Notes under the pieces: model-generated
What the model was told of the DNA's origin: nothing
The model's database searches: none
What the model saw: the letters and a program-made list of their open reading frames with translations, nothing else
Shown: positions 28,289 to 39,230 of the stretch, piece after piece
How positions within the stretch are numbered: position 1 is the first letter of the stretch
How the letters are laid out: each line of letters begins with the position of its first letter
NCBI RefSeq assembly: GCF_022179405.1
Contig: NZ_BPQT01000026.1
Location: 1 to 64,000 of the forward strand
Direction: 5' to 3'
DNA: 64,000 nt
Origin: Methylobacterium marchantiae
Lineage (GTDB): Bacteria; Pseudomonadota; Alphaproteobacteria; Rhizobiales; Beijerinckiaceae
Made by a program: the position numbers and the translations under genes

Positions 28289-28729
28289 ATGTTTCGAATT
28301 CTTCTGGTGGCTCTCATCCTCTCCGCACCGACGGCCGTCCAAGCCGACGAGTGCGACGCGCTGGCGGTGCGGATCGCGGGGCAGATCGGTGCCAAGGTCG
28401 GCCGGCGGCAGGGGCCGAGTATCGACCTCAAGATTCCCAACAGCACGAAGATCGACCTGACCTGCCGGGCCGAACCGATCGTCCAGGCGGCATCGGGCGA
28501 TCCGACACCCTTGGCCGTCTACTTCCAGGATCTGGCGATCGCCGGTGGAGCCGCGATCGGAGAATCGCCCGGTGCCGTCCAGAGCGCCATCGGCAAGGCC
28601 TACGAGACCTCGCTCCGGGAGCGCCGCAAATCCTTCATCCAGCAGAACGGATGGTCGGCGAGTTGCTACACCGATCCATCCGGCTCCATCCGTACCCTCT
28701 GCTCGGTGGGCCGCATCCCGCCGGGGTGA
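28289..28729 (+). CDS. Secreted hypothetical protein, 146 aa
   Basis: Signal peptide MFRILLVALILSAPTAVQA, then a mature domain starting DECDALAVRIAGQIGAKVG. Cys are seen in DECDA, LTCRAEP, ASCYTDP and TLCSVG, giving two possible disulfides. It follows the kinase stop by 55 bases on the same strand and could be in the same transcript. The ATG at 28289 has AGGG 8 bases before it. Function is unknown. Confidence 0.65.
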   Translation: MFRILLVALILSAPTAVQADECDALAVRIAGQIGAKVGRRQGPSIDLKIPNSTKIDLTCRAEPIVQAASGDPTPLAVYFQDLAIAGGAAIGESPGAVQSAIGKAYETSLRERRKSFIQQNGWSASCYTDPSGSIRTLCSVGRIPPG

Positions 28730-28766
28730 CAGGAGCGACAGGAACTCGCCCCGGTCGACTGCCGAC

Positions 28767-29306
28767 TCAATACTCGATGATGTCCTCGAGAGCGTAGTGC
28801 TTCACCGTCTTGCGGTTGGCGATGAGCTCGTCGATCGTCGGCTCGCCCTTGATGGCACGGGCGATGGCGAGCTTCGTCGCCTCGTAATTGGTGCGGTAGA
28901 GGTCCTTCTGGTCGAGGTTGGCATCCTCGGCGCAGCGCGGGTCGAGCCAAATCATGATGATCATGCACAGCTCGTCGAGCCCGTCCTTCGGCAGGATGCC
29001 CTCGATCACGCAATCGACGATCGCGTCGCCGGTGGCGGCCTGAACCACGCCGCCGAGCAGGTTCACGTACTCGACCGTATGGATCGTCGCCTTGGTGGTC
29101 ATCATGGTGGAGGGACGCACGAGCTGGTTCAGGTCCCGGACCACGAACATGCGGGTATGGCCCTGGACCTGCCCCATCATGCCGGCGAAGGCCTGGCCCA
29201 CCGGGCCTCGGGTGGAACCGATCAGCACTTCCGGCATCGCGTCGGTATACTGGCCATCGGCGGCGAGCACGGTCGCCTCGCCGGTGCGGAACCAGATCTC
29301 GGACAT
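28767..29306 (-). CDS. Formaldehyde-activating enzyme (Fae) homologue lacking the catalytic His
   Basis: A 179-residue protein colinear with Fae, which condenses formaldehyde with tetrahydromethanopterin. Shared features are GEATV near the N-terminus, the LIG and QAF segments, PSTMMTTKATIHT, VQAATGDAIVDCVIEGILP and the NYEATKLAIARAIKGEP signature near the C-terminus. In Fae the catalytic residue His22 sits in the AHIDLIIG motif; the aligned segment here is AMPEVLIG, with Met24 in its place. Classical activity is therefore doubtful. It resembles the Fae paralogues (Fae2 type) of methylotrophs, whose role is unsettled. The ATG at 29306 follows AAGGAAA. It stands apart from any pterin-pathway gene. 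Confidence 0.85.
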   Translation of the reverse strand: MSEIWFRTGEATVLAADGQYTDAMPEVLIGSTRGPVGQAFAGMMGQVQGHTRMFVVRDLNQLVRPSTMMTTKATIHTVEYVNLLGGVVQAATGDAIVDCVIEGILPKDGLDELCMIIMIWLDPRCAEDANLDQKDLYRTNYEATKLAIARAIKGEPTIDELIANRKTVKHYALEDIIEY

Positions 29307-29600
29307 GTCGGCGTTTCCTTGTCTTGACAACATTTGGTCTTGGCAACGGCCGGCGCTCCGGCCGCTACGCGGGCGGAGAAACACCGTTCCGCCGCCGGCC
29401 GTCAATCTCCCGGGCCGAGAGATGTGGCCGGCTTGCGCTTCCGCTCTGGCCTCGCAGGCCGCAATCGGTCATTCAAGGCACGGTTTTGAAAAGCACGGCT
29501 GCGCAGGCGTGCGATCTTGCACGCCTGCAGCATCGGCCTCCGTCGGGAAGTGACGTTCACTTTGTCCGCCGATGCCTCACGCCGCACGGGAGATGGGCCG

Positions 29601-29819
29601 ATGAGCGGGCAGCAGGAACGGGACTGGAGTCTCGCCGTCGCCGCATTGCCTGATGGTGTGCGGCTCGAACTCGGCCTTGCGGACCTGTCCGGAGCGCCCT
29701 TCACCGCCATCCTCGCCCTCGACCGGAGCGAGGCGCGCGACCTCGCCCGCGCCCTGCTCGCGGCATCGGGAGATGCGGCGGAACGGACCTTCCCGCGCCC
29801 CTCTGCCGACGGCGGCTGA
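29601..29819 (+). CDS. Small soluble hypothetical protein, 72 aa
   Basis: ATG at 29601 preceded by GGGAGAT. The product begins MSGQQERDWSLAVAALPDGV, continues with an amphipathic beta-then-helix pattern (RLELGLADLSGAPFTAILAL, then RSEARDLARALLAASGD) and has no signal or membrane segment. It ends 5 bases from the convergent lipoprotein stop. No family is recognised. Confidence 0.5.
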   Translation: MSGQQERDWSLAVAALPDGVRLELGLADLSGAPFTAILALDRSEARDLARALLAASGDAAERTFPRPSADGG

Positions 29820-29823
29820 CGCG

Positions 29824-30255
29824 TCAGCGCGAGGGAAGTCTCGGCACCTTCAGGCCACGCGCTTCAGGGGTGGGATTGCAGACATAGGAGAATTCCGTCT
29901 GCAGGTCGGTGAAGACGGATTCCCCGGTGATCTTGCAATTCTCCCGCGCGGTCTCGTCGAGGAATGTGCGGGCCGCCTCGCGCAGCCGCTTGGCGCGCGT
30001 TGCCGCGGGTCCGCCCTGTCCGTCGTAGCGCTCGTCGATACCGCAGCCGGTGATCTCCCGAAGACCGTCGGAGACGACGAGCATCTTGTTCACGCGCCGC
30101 TGATCATAGACGGAATAGGGATCGTTGCAGCCGATGGTCACGATCTGGACGCCCACCGCGGCGTAGTTCTTCGACAGATAGGAAAAGCCGGTACAGCCGG
30201 ACACTCCGAGGGCGAGGATGGCGGCGACGGCCAGGATTCCGGTGTTCCGGTTCAA
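29824..30255 (-). CDS. Lipoprotein of unknown function
   Basis: A 143-residue protein with a lipobox: MNRNTGILAVAAILALGVSG followed by Cys21, so it would be lipidated and anchored in a membrane. Further Cys are in TIGCNDP, ITGCGID, ENCKITG and SYVCNPT, probably two disulfide pairs. The central part (YDQRRVNKMLVVSDGLREI) is soluble and helical. The start at 30255 opens the lipobox signal directly. No family is recognised. It precedes nothing obvious on its strand; metH ends upstream of it. Confidence 0.7.
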   Translation of the reverse strand: MNRNTGILAVAAILALGVSGCTGFSYLSKNYAAVGVQIVTIGCNDPYSVYDQRRVNKMLVVSDGLREITGCGIDERYDGQGGPAATRAKRLREAARTFLDETARENCKITGESVFTDLQTEFSYVCNPTPEARGLKVPRLPSR

Positions 30256-30368
30256 CGTGGTCGCGCTCCGCTAGCCCACTCGATCAGGGTGGGTGCATTG
30301 AAGCGCGGGCGGTCCGACGGTCAAGGCTCCGCCGGACACACCCATGCTCCATTCCACCGAATGGCGTC

Positions 30369-34121
<3,753 letters not shown>

Positions 34122-34157
34122 GTCGTATCCTTGGAGACGCGAAGTCCCACCAATCCA

Positions 34158-34271
34158 CCTCATCCTGAGGTGCCGGAGCGTAGCGGAGGCCTCGAAGGAG
34201 GTCTCCAAGTCTCGTTGCGCGATCTGGAGCCCTCCTTCGAGGCCCGCATGCGCGGGCGCCTCAGGATGAGG
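34158..34271. repeat. Mosaic palindromic repeat between metF and metH
   Basis: The outer arms CCTCATCCTGAGG and CCTCAGGATGAGG are exact reverse complements at the ends of a 114-base unit. Inner arms GGCCTCGAAGGAGG and CCTCCTTCGAGGCC pair as well. This is the layout of dispersed intergenic palindromic units widely found in Rhizobiales. It lies in the 178-base gap between metF and metH and would form a long hairpin in the shared transcript. Confidence 0.85.
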
Positions 34272-34299
34272 TCCAAGGGTTGGATCGCGTGTCCTTATT

Positions 34300-35217
34300 T
34301 CAAGCCGCCTTCGCCGCCACTTTCGGCGCCTGAGAACGCAGGCCGAGCAGGTGGCAGATGGCATAAACGAGGTCGGAGCGGTTCATCGAGTAGAAATGGA
34401 AGTCGTTGACGCCCTGATCCACCAGATCGAGCACCTGCTCGGCCGCCACGGCGGCGGCGATCAGGCGGCGGGTGTCGACGTCGTTGTCCAGCCCCTCGAA
34501 CCGGGCAGCGAGCCAATACGGCACCGACGCGCCGGTACGACGGGCGAAATTGGCCGATTGCTTGAAGTTCTGGACGGGCAGGATGCCGGGGATGATCGGG
34601 ATGTCGATCCCGGCGGCGCGGACCTTGTCGACGTAGCGCAGATAGACGTCGTTCTCGAAGAAGAACTGCGTGATCGCCTGGTCGGCGCCGGCATCGACCT
34701 TGGCCTTAAGGGCATCGATATCGGCATCGAGCGAGGCGGCCTCCGGGTGCTTCTCGGGATAGGCCGAGACCGAGACCTTGAAGTCGCCGACCCGCTTGAT
34801 GCCGGCCACGAGATCACTGGTCCGGGCATAGCCGCCGGGATGCGGACGATAGGCTGTGCCGACGCCGTCCTGCGGGTCGCCGCGCAGGGCCACGATGTGG
34901 CGCACGCCGGCATCCCAGTAGGATTGCACGACCTCGTCGATCTCTTCACGGGTGGCATCCACGCAGGTGAGATGGGCGGCCGGCTTGAGGCTGGTCTCCT
35001 TGATCATCCGCGCCACGGTGTTGTGCGTGCGCTCGCGGGTGGAGCCGCCGGCGCCGTAGGTCACCGAGACGAATTTCGGCTGGAGCGGGGCGAGGCGCTC
35101 GATCGACGACCACAGGACCTTCTCCATCTCGTCGGTCTTCGGCGGGAAGAACTCGATGGAGACCTGGATCGGCCGATAGCCGTCGCGGCTGGCGCGGTGT
35201 TGGGAAGCGGTGGGCAT
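34300..35217 (-). CDS. metF: Methylenetetrahydrofolate reductase
   Basis: A 305-residue flavoprotein reducing 5,10-methylene-tetrahydrofolate to 5-methyl-tetrahydrofolate, the methyl donor for MetH. Motifs seen are [17 protein letters not shown] at the N-terminus, [48 protein letters not shown] and PGILPVQNF. Length is normal. The ATG at 35217 has GAGGA 8 bases upstream. It follows the ArsR-type regulator by 65 bases and precedes metH, so the three genes supply and regulate methionine. Confidence 0.97.
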   Translation of the reverse strand: MPTASQHRASRDGYRPIQVSIEFFPPKTDEMEKVLWSSIERLAPLQPKFVSVTYGAGGSTRERTHNTVARMIKETSLKPAAHLTCVDATREEIDEVVQSYWDAGVRHIVALRGDPQDGVGTAYRPHPGGYARTSDLVAGIKRVGDFKVSVSAYPEKHPEAASLDADIDALKAKVDAGADQAITQFFFENDVYLRYVDKVRAAGIDIPIIPGILPVQNFKQSANFARRTGASVPYWLAARFEGLDNDVDTRRLIAAAVAAEQVLDLVDQGVNDFHFYSMNRSDLVYAICHLLGLRSQAPKVAAKAA

Positions 35218-35282
35218 CGGGCGTCCTCAAGATCTTTCGGTTCAGACGGTCTTTGTGATGACGGCAAGGCGATGGCGGCCGT

Positions 35283-36299
35283 TCAGGCCACGGCGCGCTC
35301 CGCCTCGGAAGTTCGTGCCGGCGTGGCCGCGGCGGCGGCGAGCCAGAGGGTGACAGTGAGTTGGTGGCCGCTCTCGTCCGCAGGGGCGAGATGCCGGATC
35401 GCGACCGTACCGAGACCCGCATCTGCGAGCCAGCCCGTCACCTGCTCGGGGGCGAAGCCGAGGCGGCGATGGGCCTGATCCTCACGCAGGAATTCGAGGT
35501 CGTGAGGCGCGAAATCCACCACGAGAAGCCGGCCTCCGGGCATCACCAGCCGTGCCGCCTCGCGGAGCGCACGGGCCGGGTCGTCGAGATAATGCAGGAC
35601 CTGATGCACCACGACGAGGTCGAAGCTCTCCCGGCCGAAGGGCGGCGCGTGAATGTCGCCCTGGCGCAGGTCGACGCCGGACAGGCCGGCCCGCTCGAGA
35701 TTGGCCCGGGCGACGGAGAGCATGGCGTGGCTCGAATCGAGCCCCGTGGCGCGATTGGCTCTCGGGGCCAGAAGACCGAGCATCCGTCCCGTACCGGTTC
35801 CGAGATCGATCAGGCTTCTTACCGGCCGCGAACCGAGCGCCTCGATCACCGCAGCCTCCACCATCGCTTCCGGCACGTGGAGCGAACGGAGCTGATCCCA
35901 TTTCGGGGCGAGACGTGCGAAGAAGGTCTGTGCGGCATCCGCGCGCTGAGCGCGTACGCCATCGAGGCGGGCGCGATCCTCGGACAGGGGCGGGCTCGAC
36001 CGGTCGAGGCCGACGACCAGGGGCTCCACCAGCCCGGTCCGTGCCTCGATGAGGCGAAAGAACGCCCAAGCGCCTTCCCGATGCCGTTCCACCAGACCGG
36101 CCTCGACCAGGAGCTTGAGATGGCGCGAGATCCGCGGCTGCGACTGGCCGAGGATATCGGTGAGATCCGAGACCGAGAGCTCCCCCTGCATCAGCAGCGC
36201 AAGGATGCGCAGGCGCGTCTCCTCGGCGGTGGCGCGCAGCACACCGAGGGCGTCGGCGAAAGGAAGGGCGGTCGGCGCCTTGACGCTCTCTTGAGACAT
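35283..36299 (-). CDS. ArsR-family regulator fused to a SAM-dependent methyltransferase, SahR-like
   Basis: A 338-residue two-domain protein. The N-terminal winged helix (about 15-95) carries ETRLRILALLMQGELSVSDL and GQSQPRISRHLKLLVEAGLV, the recognition helix. The C-terminal part (about 140-310) is a class I methyltransferase with SLIDLGTGTGRMLGLLAPRA, GDIHAPPF and FDLVVVHQVLHYL. Such fusions next to metF and metH fit SahR-type regulators of the SAM cycle, which sense S-adenosylhomocysteine; the methyltransferase fold may serve as the effector pocket. No metal-binding Cys motif of ArsR is seen. The ATG at 36299 lies inside a 20-bp palindrome and has no clear ribosome site, so translation may be leaderless. 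Confidence 0.87.
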   Translation of the reverse strand: MSQESVKAPTALPFADALGVLRATAEETRLRILALLMQGELSVSDLTDILGQSQPRISRHLKLLVEAGLVERHREGAWAFFRLIEARTGLVEPLVVGLDRSSPPLSEDRARLDGVRAQRADAAQTFFARLAPKWDQLRSLHVPEAMVEAAVIEALGSRPVRSLIDLGTGTGRMLGLLAPRANRATGLDSSHAMLSVARANLERAGLSGVDLRQGDIHAPPFGRESFDLVVVHQVLHYLDDPARALREAARLVMPGGRLLVVDFAPHDLEFLREDQAHRRLGFAPEQVTGWLADAGLGTVAIRHLAPADESGHQLTVTLWLAAAAATPARTSEAERAVA

Positions 36300-36315
36300 A
36301 AAGATATCTTTATGT
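36296..36315. promoter_or_regulatory. 20-bp perfect palindrome over the regulator start codon
   Basis: ACATAAAGATATCTTTATGT is its own reverse complement. The CAT at 36297-36299 is the start codon of the minus-strand ArsR-type regulator. A palindrome of this kind at the start of an ArsR-family gene is a strong candidate operator. It would repress the regulator and, through the same transcript, metF and metH. Confidence 0.8.
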
Positions 36316-36573
36316 TCGATTGCGTGCCGTGGCAAGGGGAAACGATTGAGGAAGCGGTCGAGCCGTCGTCGGCTTTTGGCAATCGCCTTTCATCCGGGCT
36401 TCGCATGGCACGCGCCACATCGACCGTCGTCTTGCTTGTCCGAGCCGGCTGCTCCCGTTTCGGTGGAGAGACGCGATCGACGGTCTTCGGAGGGGAGCGT
36501 TCGGGCGCTTCTGCCGATATGCTCGGGCTTCGACATTCGTCTCCCGATCTCGGAACAGCAGAAACGCCCTCGC

Positions 36574-37266
36574 GTGACCCAGCCGAATTCCCGTCCCCCG
36601 ATCCGTTTCCGCGGCCGTTCGTTCATGGCCCTCGTGCTGGCCCCCTCGGCACCGGTCCATGACTGGCTCGAAGACCTCGATGCGCTCGCGCGCCGCTCCC
36701 CGGCCTTCTTCGTCGGCCGGCCGGTGATCCTCGACGTATCGGGGCTCGGCCTCGACCGGGTGGACCTTGCCGGTCTGGTGACCGATCTGAAGGCGCGGGA
36801 CGTCACGGTGATGGGGATCGAGGGGGCGAAATCCGGCAGCCTCGGCGAAGGGCTTCCCCCCGCCCCGGCCGGAGGCCGCCCGGTGGACGACGTCGCCACG
36901 CCGGACGCGCCGACGCCCGTCGAACCGCCCCGTGCGCCCCGCTCGCTGTTCCTCGATCAACCCGTCCGTTCCGGGCAGACGATCCTGCATCTCGACGGAG
37001 ACATCACCATCATGGGTTCGGTGGCCTCGGGGGCGGAGGTGATCGCCGGCGGCTCGATCCACATCTACGGGGCGCTACGCGGACGGGCCATAGCGGGCGC
37101 CTCCGGCAACCCGGATGCGCGCATCACCTGCCGCAAGTTCGAGCCGGAACTGCTCGCCATCGACGGTCTCTACCGGACGGCCGACGACCTCGGTCCGGAG
37201 CGCCGGGGCCAGCCGGCCCAGGTCAGGCTCGATGGGGATTCGATCAAAATCGCCGCGCTCGAATAG
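36574..37266 (+). CDS. minC: Septum-site-determining protein MinC, first copy
   Basis: A 230-residue division inhibitor. The N-terminal domain (about 1-95) holds the FtsZ-inhibiting fold (RFRGRSFMALVLAPSAPVHD, VILDVSGLGLDRVDL), then a Pro-rich linker, then a beta-helical C-terminal domain that binds MinD: QPVRSGQTILHLDGDITIMG, SVASGAEVIAGGSIHIYGAL, RGRAIAGASGNPDARITCRK and FEPELLAIDG. The GTG at 36574 gives VTQPNSRPPIRFRG, matching the start of the second copy. It lies 113 bases before a paralogous minC on the same strand. Both C-domains keep the RGRAIAGA and CRKFEPELL residues. Confidence 0.88.
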   Translation: MTQPNSRPPIRFRGRSFMALVLAPSAPVHDWLEDLDALARRSPAFFVGRPVILDVSGLGLDRVDLAGLVTDLKARDVTVMGIEGAKSGSLGEGLPPAPAGGRPVDDVATPDAPTPVEPPRAPRSLFLDQPVRSGQTILHLDGDITIMGSVASGAEVIAGGSIHIYGALRGRAIAGASGNPDARITCRKFEPELLAIDGLYRTADDLGPERRGQPAQVRLDGDSIKIAALE

Positions 37267-37285
37267 CGCCGTCACAGGAACACAG

Positions 37286-37369
37286 GATTCCGACGTCAAC
37301 GGATCACGGAAGGCAGGGACGTTAACCAAGCGGTAACCATAACGGACGTCAATGGTTCGGTAAGGAATC
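37286..37369 (+). promoter_or_regulatory. Near-CtrA box flanked by two GANTC sites before the second minC
   Basis: TTAACCAAGCGGTAAC at 37322-37337 matches the CtrA consensus TTAA-N7-TTAAC with one mismatch (G for T). GANTC sites are at 37286-37290 (GATTC) and 37365-37369 (GAATC). The block lies in the 113-base gap between the two minC genes and just before minC-minD-minE. Cell-cycle control of the min operon is therefore plausible. Confidence 0.45.
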
Positions 37370-37379
37370 GCGAGAGCCC

Positions 37380-38078
37380 GTGACACACGCCCCTCCATCC
37401 CGCCGATCCGTCAAGCTTCGAGGCCGCGCCTTCAAGGCGCTCGTCCTGGCCCCGGAAGCCCCGCTTCCCGATTGGTTCGCCGATCTGGACGCCTCGCTGA
37501 AGCGTTCGCCGACCCTGCTCGACGGCCGCCCTCTCATCCTCGACATCGCCGCGCTCGCACCCGACCCGGATGTGCTCGGCAAGCTTCTGGCCGATCTCGG
37601 CACCCGCCGCATCCGCATCCTCGGCATCGAGGGCGCCGCGGCCTCGCTCTCGGGGACGGCATCGCTGGACGGTCTCACTCTCCCACCGCTCCTGGTGGGC
37701 GGACGCCCGGCCAGCAGCATCGAGATCCCGGCCGATGCCGATCCGGAAACCACCTCGCTCATGATCGAGGGATCGGTCCGCTCCGGCCAGTCGATCGTGC
37801 ACCATACCGGCGACGTCACCGTCATGGGCTCGGTGGCATCGGGCGCCGAGATCCTCGCCGGCGGCTCGATCCACGTCTACGGCGCCCTGCGGGGGCGCGC
37901 CATCGCCGGCGCCGCCCGCAACCCCCGCGCCCGCATCTACTGCCGCAAGTTCGAGCCCGAACTGCTCGGGATCGATCGCCTCGTCCGTACGGCCGAGGAT
38001 ATGGGCACGACCCTGCGCGGGAAACCCGTGCAGATCTGGCTCGATAGCGGCTCCATCAAAATGGCAACCTTGGATTAA
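37380..38078 (+). CDS. minC: Septum-site-determining protein MinC, second copy
   Basis: A 232-residue MinC with the same two-domain plan: N-domain (VKLRGRAFKALVLAPEAPLP, LILDIAALAPDPDVL), a shorter linker, and the C-domain with EGSVRSGQSIVHHTGDVTVM, SVASGAEILAGGSIHVYGAL, RGRAIAGAARNP and CRKFEPELLGID. Identity to the first copy is high in the C-domain and low in the N-domain, so MinD binding is likely kept in both while FtsZ contact may differ. GTG start at 37380 with AAGGAA upstream. minD follows after 12 bases. Confidence 0.92.
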   Translation: MTHAPPSRRSVKLRGRAFKALVLAPEAPLPDWFADLDASLKRSPTLLDGRPLILDIAALAPDPDVLGKLLADLGTRRIRILGIEGAAASLSGTASLDGLTLPPLLVGGRPASSIEIPADADPETTSLMIEGSVRSGQSIVHHTGDVTVMGSVASGAEILAGGSIHVYGALRGRAIAGAARNPRARIYCRKFEPELLGIDRLVRTAEDMGTTLRGKPVQIWLDSGSIKMATLD

Positions 38079-38090
38079 GGAGACACACGC

Positions 38091-38906
38091 ATGGCCAAGG
38101 TTCTGGTCGTTACTTCAGGTAAGGGTGGCGTCGGCAAGACCACCACCACGGCGGCACTCGGCGCGGCGCTCGCGCAGGCCGGCCAAAGCGTTGCCGTCGT
38201 CGATTTCGACGTCGGCCTGCGCAACCTCGACCTCGTGATGGGCGCCGAGCGGCGCGTGGTCTACGACCTCATCAACGTGGTCAACGGCGATGCCAAGCTC
38301 AACCAGGCGCTGATCCGCGACAAGCGGCTCGAGAACCTCTCGCTGCTGCCCGCCTCGCAGACCCGCGACAAGGACGCGCTCACCGACGAGGGCGTCGCCA
38401 AGGTGATGGACGAGCTGCGCGAGAAGTTCGACTGGGTGATCTGCGATTCGCCGGCCGGCATCGAGCGCGGCGCCACGCTGGCCATGCGCCACGCCGATCT
38501 CGCGGTGGTCGTCACGAACCCGGAAGTCTCCTCGGTCCGCGATTCCGACCGCATCATCGGGCTCCTCGATTCGAAGACGCTCAAGGCCGAGCGCGGCGAG
38601 ATCATGGAGAAGCACCTGATCCTCACCCGCTACGACCCCGCCCGCGCCGATCGCGGCGACATGCTCAAGGTCGACGACGTGCTCGAGATCCTCTCGATCC
38701 CGCTGCTGGCCATCATCCCCGAGAGCCTCGAAGTGCTGCGCGCCTCGAATGTCGGCTGCCCGGTGACGATGAACAACCCGCTCAGCGCTCCGGCCCGGGC
38801 CTATATCGACGCCGTCCGCCGCCTGAAGGGCGACCCGGTCCCGATGACCGTGCCCTCGGACAAGAAATCCCTGCTCAACAAGCTGTTCACACGGAGGGCG
38901 GCATGA
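38091..38906 (+). CDS. minD: Septum-site-determining ATPase MinD
   Basis: A 271-residue ParA/MinD-type ATPase that recruits MinC to the membrane. The deviant Walker A is SGKGGVGKTTTTAALGAAL; switch regions are VDFDVGLRNLDLVMG and VICDSPAGIERGATLAM. The C-terminal amphipathic membrane-targeting helix is KKSLLNKLFTRRAA. Start at 38091 with AAGGAG 8 to 13 bases upstream. Its stop overlaps the minE start by 4 bases (ATGA), giving translational coupling. It is preceded by two minC genes. Confidence 0.97.
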   Translation: MAKVLVVTSGKGGVGKTTTTAALGAALAQAGQSVAVVDFDVGLRNLDLVMGAERRVVYDLINVVNGDAKLNQALIRDKRLENLSLLPASQTRDKDALTDEGVAKVMDELREKFDWVICDSPAGIERGATLAMRHADLAVVVTNPEVSSVRDSDRIIGLLDSKTLKAERGEIMEKHLILTRYDPARADRGDMLKVDDVLEILSIPLLAIIPESLEVLRASNVGCPVTMNNPLSAPARAYIDAVRRLKGDPVPMTVPSDKKSLLNKLFTRRAA

Positions 38907-39220
38907 GTCTGCGCAACCTCTTCAACAAGCGTGCTTCGGCCCCCACGGCGCGCGACCGCCTGCAACTCATCCTGGCCCATGAGCGGGCCGGGGCCGGCGG
39001 TTCCGATCTGGTGATGCTGCTCCGCGAGGAGATCCTCGCCGTCATCGCCAAGCACGTGACGGTGGAGCGGGACAAGGTCCAGATCCGCCTGGAACGGGGC
39101 AAGGACATGTCGACGCTCGGCGTCGATATCGAACTGCCCGTGACCGCAGCGCCCAAGCCGCCGGCGAAGCCGCCGGCCAAAGTGCCGGCGAAGGCATCGA
39201 GCAAGCGCGCAGCGGCGTGA
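38903..39220 (+). CDS. minE: Cell-division topological specificity factor MinE
   Basis: A 105-residue protein that stimulates MinD ATPase activity and drives pole-to-pole oscillation. The N-terminal membrane and MinD-binding segment is MSLRNLFNKRASAPTARDRL, followed by LQLILAHERAG and the dimerisation domain LLREEILAVIAKHV. It ends in an unusual Pro/Lys/Ala-rich tail of about 25 residues (KPPAKPPAKVPAKASSKR), longer than E. coli MinE (88 aa). It overlaps minD by 4 bases and converges on the nucleoside transporter 10 bases away. Confidence 0.95.
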   Translation: MSLRNLFNKRASAPTARDRLQLILAHERAGAGGSDLVMLLREEILAVIAKHVTVERDKVQIRLERGKDMSTLGVDIELPVTAAPKPPAKPPAKVPAKASSKRAAA

Positions 39221-39230
39221 TCGCTGCCCG

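Noticed and set aside
36346-36573. Longer N-terminus for the first MinC
   Set aside because: The upstream part is Arg/Ser-rich and unlike MinC. The GTG at 36574 gives an N-terminus that aligns with the second copy.
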